A stretch of 64,000 bases of DNA from the IMG/VR virus record IMGVR_UViG_3300033149_004753, positions 1-64,000 of that record. The stretch is one strand, 5' to 3'. The position numbers and the translations under genes are program-made. The notes under the pieces are model-generated. The model was not told where the DNA came from, searched no databases, and saw only the letters and a program-made list of their open reading frames with translations. Shown in pieces: positions 63,101-64,000 of the stretch (positions within the stretch are counted from its first letter, which is position 1; every line of letters starts with the position of its first letter). The stretch is from a virus.

Positions 63101-63434
63101 GGGAGGGGGAGGAGGTGGTGGTGGTGTTGGTGGTGCTGGTGGTGGTGGTGGTGGTGCTATTTATATTGAAGCTAGAGAAATTGAAGTACTAGGATCAGGT
63201 ATTAACTTTAGTGTTGTAGGAGGAGATGGACAGTCAAGTGGAAGTGGTGGAGGTGGAGGTGCTGGTGGTGGAGGTACAGTTTTTATTGTAAGTTCTTTGT
63301 CAAATGAAAATTCAGATTTGATTTTAGCTAGAATTGATACATCAGGGGGAAGTGGTGGTAGTAGTAGTAATGGTAAAAATGGTGGAGGTAGTGAAGCTGG
63401 ATTAAAAGGAGTTTATTTGTTTAGTGAATTATAA
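60144..63434 (+). CDS. Tail fibre with glycine-rich adhesin-like C-terminus
   Basis: ATG 60144 is chosen over GTG 60141; GGAGGG lies six bases before. A 1,096-residue fibre. The N-terminal half has two similar repeated modules (VEGLIVSVNGSDATKVDISP and, later, IQGFVLNENPANSLEIGPGR). The last 260 residues hold three glycine-rich tracts (GGGGGGGGLSSIGGGGAGGG and others) separated by short hydrophobic strands, as in the polyglycine-helix receptor-binding domains of gp38-type phage adhesins. It probably sets host range. Confidence 0.75.
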   Translation: MDKSNFPNSVPFTGSDLVFESNARQKVDRRTIKEGLQTGVIEGLIVSVNGSDATKVDISPGNGYVGDVDFGDKLDSEFGSYIKHGSGATLNAPIGGWIAGTNYYVNAVYNETVTIQRPDEDGTSLFDVRTESTSVDCTFEIITVTDYLALSDIDKHKRLKLAIVTPSGTSLVSSDIENSYVIERVKTAGTLSLTGVEVLEVSSTAVDGTSEIDWNQATTELKWKDAGDGSFGASVDISTDGIHILESNVTSKFIKVRTTLALFPASSGTFDLEINDLYEGVIRPASGADRLLRSYGGSALKTRTNPLGLSIDDLGVGVGEDIKSHRVYMHKNGIVSDNSNTLKASIIQTLEDYLSLGVLAGADRFFVKGNVFTGIVESEDSAPAGNEYTIQFNDFDDGDWHLLEVYVDEFGTLSRNELASVSSPNVIGVVLLDLLLETQANFDIDYTYVSVEERTLQFNNGETVTLIPGADATYELTGENGYDKLIVYVDWDELDTSNASDTWDIANAPVDGVDDSLKICNIVYFNSVLYGENADYITGGGTPYDLRQFGTLGEENFRKDTKEYIEFPGREILSNGVIQGFVLNENPANSLEIGPGRGYIKGKEVVLTDSTTIDFSTGAYDNKTWYVWLSDDGTIEALEEPLDNSSNVLESVLVRLASERIILAKVVVGSSIISSYLDMRSYVGVEDRKTDDDESLGVLVPELEINKSLIYPSGRIIRLDDELHITKNLRRNYSTGKWELEDSSKHGVTVIIKSNSEDKDLFSVRQLEPSSSPVSEIDDRVLFQQSPFIPYFKTLYGNGELGNVELSSNTDLGTDRIRQYKNLTIKSGVELTGNGPFLIIGVQEKLTIESGAVIRLDGIAGASSVGGPGKGGVGGNGGSNPGNPGLASGPASYPNYYAKNGSARIGGGVFSPYSFASGGGGGGGGLSSIGGGGAGGGYGGNGGDVFVVGSSGVVTMNGIGESALTTIKINKPEGLILVSKGGILGWGGGGGGGGVGGAGGGGGGAIYIEAREIEVLGSGINFSVVGGDGQSSGSGGGGGAGGGGTVFIVSSLSNENSDLILARIDTSGGSGGSSSNGKNGGGSEAGLKGVYLFSEL

Positions 63435-63496
63435 AGATGATGGTTTATATAATTTATAAAATTTATAGATAACTTGGAAATAAAGGAGATTGTATT

Positions 63497-64000
63497 ATGA
63501 GCTTCATGGATAATCTTAAAAGTTTAGAAAATCTGGTTGAGAATTTAAAAACAATATCTGGGAATGTAAAGAGGAATGAACTAGTTGCTCTTATAGATGC
63601 TGTTATTGAAATGCTTACAAGTGGTGTATCTACTTTAAGTAATGTTATAGGAATTGGAAAACCTTATCCACCTGAAGGTTTGTTGCTTACAGATGTTACG
63701 GCTTCTCAGGTTGATCTGGAATGGACTGCGGCTTTTTTAAGTGATGCACAGTATGTGGAACGTAGTGATGATGATGGAGAAAATTGGAGTGATATAAGTG
63801 GAGATTTAGCTTCAGGTGCTAATTCATATTCTGACGCTACTGTAAGTCCTGACACTGACTATCAATATAGAATTAAAGCTTATGCCAAGATGGGTAAACC
63901 AGATGCTAAGAAGCTTGTTTGGAGACATTCGGATTATATAAGTTCTGCTTTTCCTGAAGATATTATTTCAAGTTTGACGGATGCTTTTGCTTTTATAGCT
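63497..64000 (+). CDS. Fibronectin-III-containing protein, 3' end outside the window
   Basis: AAAGGAGA precedes the ATG. The 168 codons in view are open to the window edge. An N-terminal helical coiled coil (SLENLVENLKTISGNVK) is followed by a fibronectin type III domain (PPEGLLLTDVTASQVDLEWT ... DTDYQYRIKAYAK). Such domains are common in phage tail fibres and help surface binding. Confidence 0.75.
   Translation, partial: MSFMDNLKSLENLVENLKTISGNVKRNELVALIDAVIEMLTSGVSTLSNVIGIGKPYPPEGLLLTDVTASQVDLEWTAAFLSDAQYVERSDDDGENWSDISGDLASGANSYSDATVSPDTDYQYRIKAYAKMGKPDAKKLVWRHSDYISSAFPEDIISSLTDAFAFIA

Noticed and set aside
62740-63400. GGT-type microsatellite
   Set aside because: The repeats keep one open frame and make a plausible glycine-rich adhesin, so they are explained as coding.
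1-64000. tRNA genes
   Set aside because: No cloverleaf with the usual T-loop GTTCRA motif was recognised by eye; a tRNA scan would be needed to be sure.

Overview
The window is one stretch of an AT-rich tailed-phage (or prophage) genome. Every convincing gene lies on the + strand, gene spacing is tight, many genes overlap as ATGA or TAATG, and starts carry strong AGGAGG-type ribosome binding sites. The gene order (terminase, portal, maturation protease, capsid, neck, sheath, tube, tail-assembly chaperones, tape measure, hub, spike, gp25-like wedge, baseplate J, fibres) marks a contractile-tailed myovirus. Replication and lysis genes are not evident, so the full genome is larger than this window. 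The bacterial host cannot be read from the sequence.

Layout. 1-0.84 kb: ankyrin-repeat genes and a decayed pentapeptide-repeat gene. 0.85-4.2 kb: a MoxR-like ATPase, a DUF3150-like protein and a metallopeptidase/VWA protein, a chaperone-like trio. 5.3-8.7 kb: a class II (B12-dependent) ribonucleotide reductase with an HNH-containing intein next to its catalytic cysteine and its TSCPD/zinc C-terminal part in a separate gene. 9-20.5 kb: small accessory genes around a GC-richer tail-fibre cassette (11.5-14.7 kb). 20.5-22.2 kb: two larger ankyrin genes. 22.5-45.4 kb: packaging, head and neck genes, including a portal with a mini-intein and two very long mosaic proteins. 45.7-63.4 kb: tail, baseplate and fibres. 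63.5 kb to the end: a partial fibronectin-III protein.

How the parts work together. TerS/TerL package DNA through the portal into a shell of the 36.2 kb capsid protein, processed by the protease at the N-terminus of the 31.6 kb gene. Sheath, tube, tape measure and baseplate genes then build the contractile tail, and the glycine-rich fibre is a good adhesin candidate. Four AT-tract promoters with nearly fixed geometry start operons at 9.2, 25.5, 31.6 and 45.7 kb, the first two of these with a terminator-like hairpin at 9.1 and 31.5 kb.

Most unusual. (1) Two minimal PLMP/RRXRR (IscB N-terminus-like) peptide loci, each just downstream of a predicted structured RNA, beside the capsid and sheath genes and with no nuclease. 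(2) A recurring basic K/R-K/R-A/S-Q motif at module boundaries of many proteins, a candidate maturation-protease site or recombination seam. (3) Several small genes broken by stops or frameshifts while their downstream frame remains protein-like. All functional statements come from reading the sequence by eye; no database search was run.
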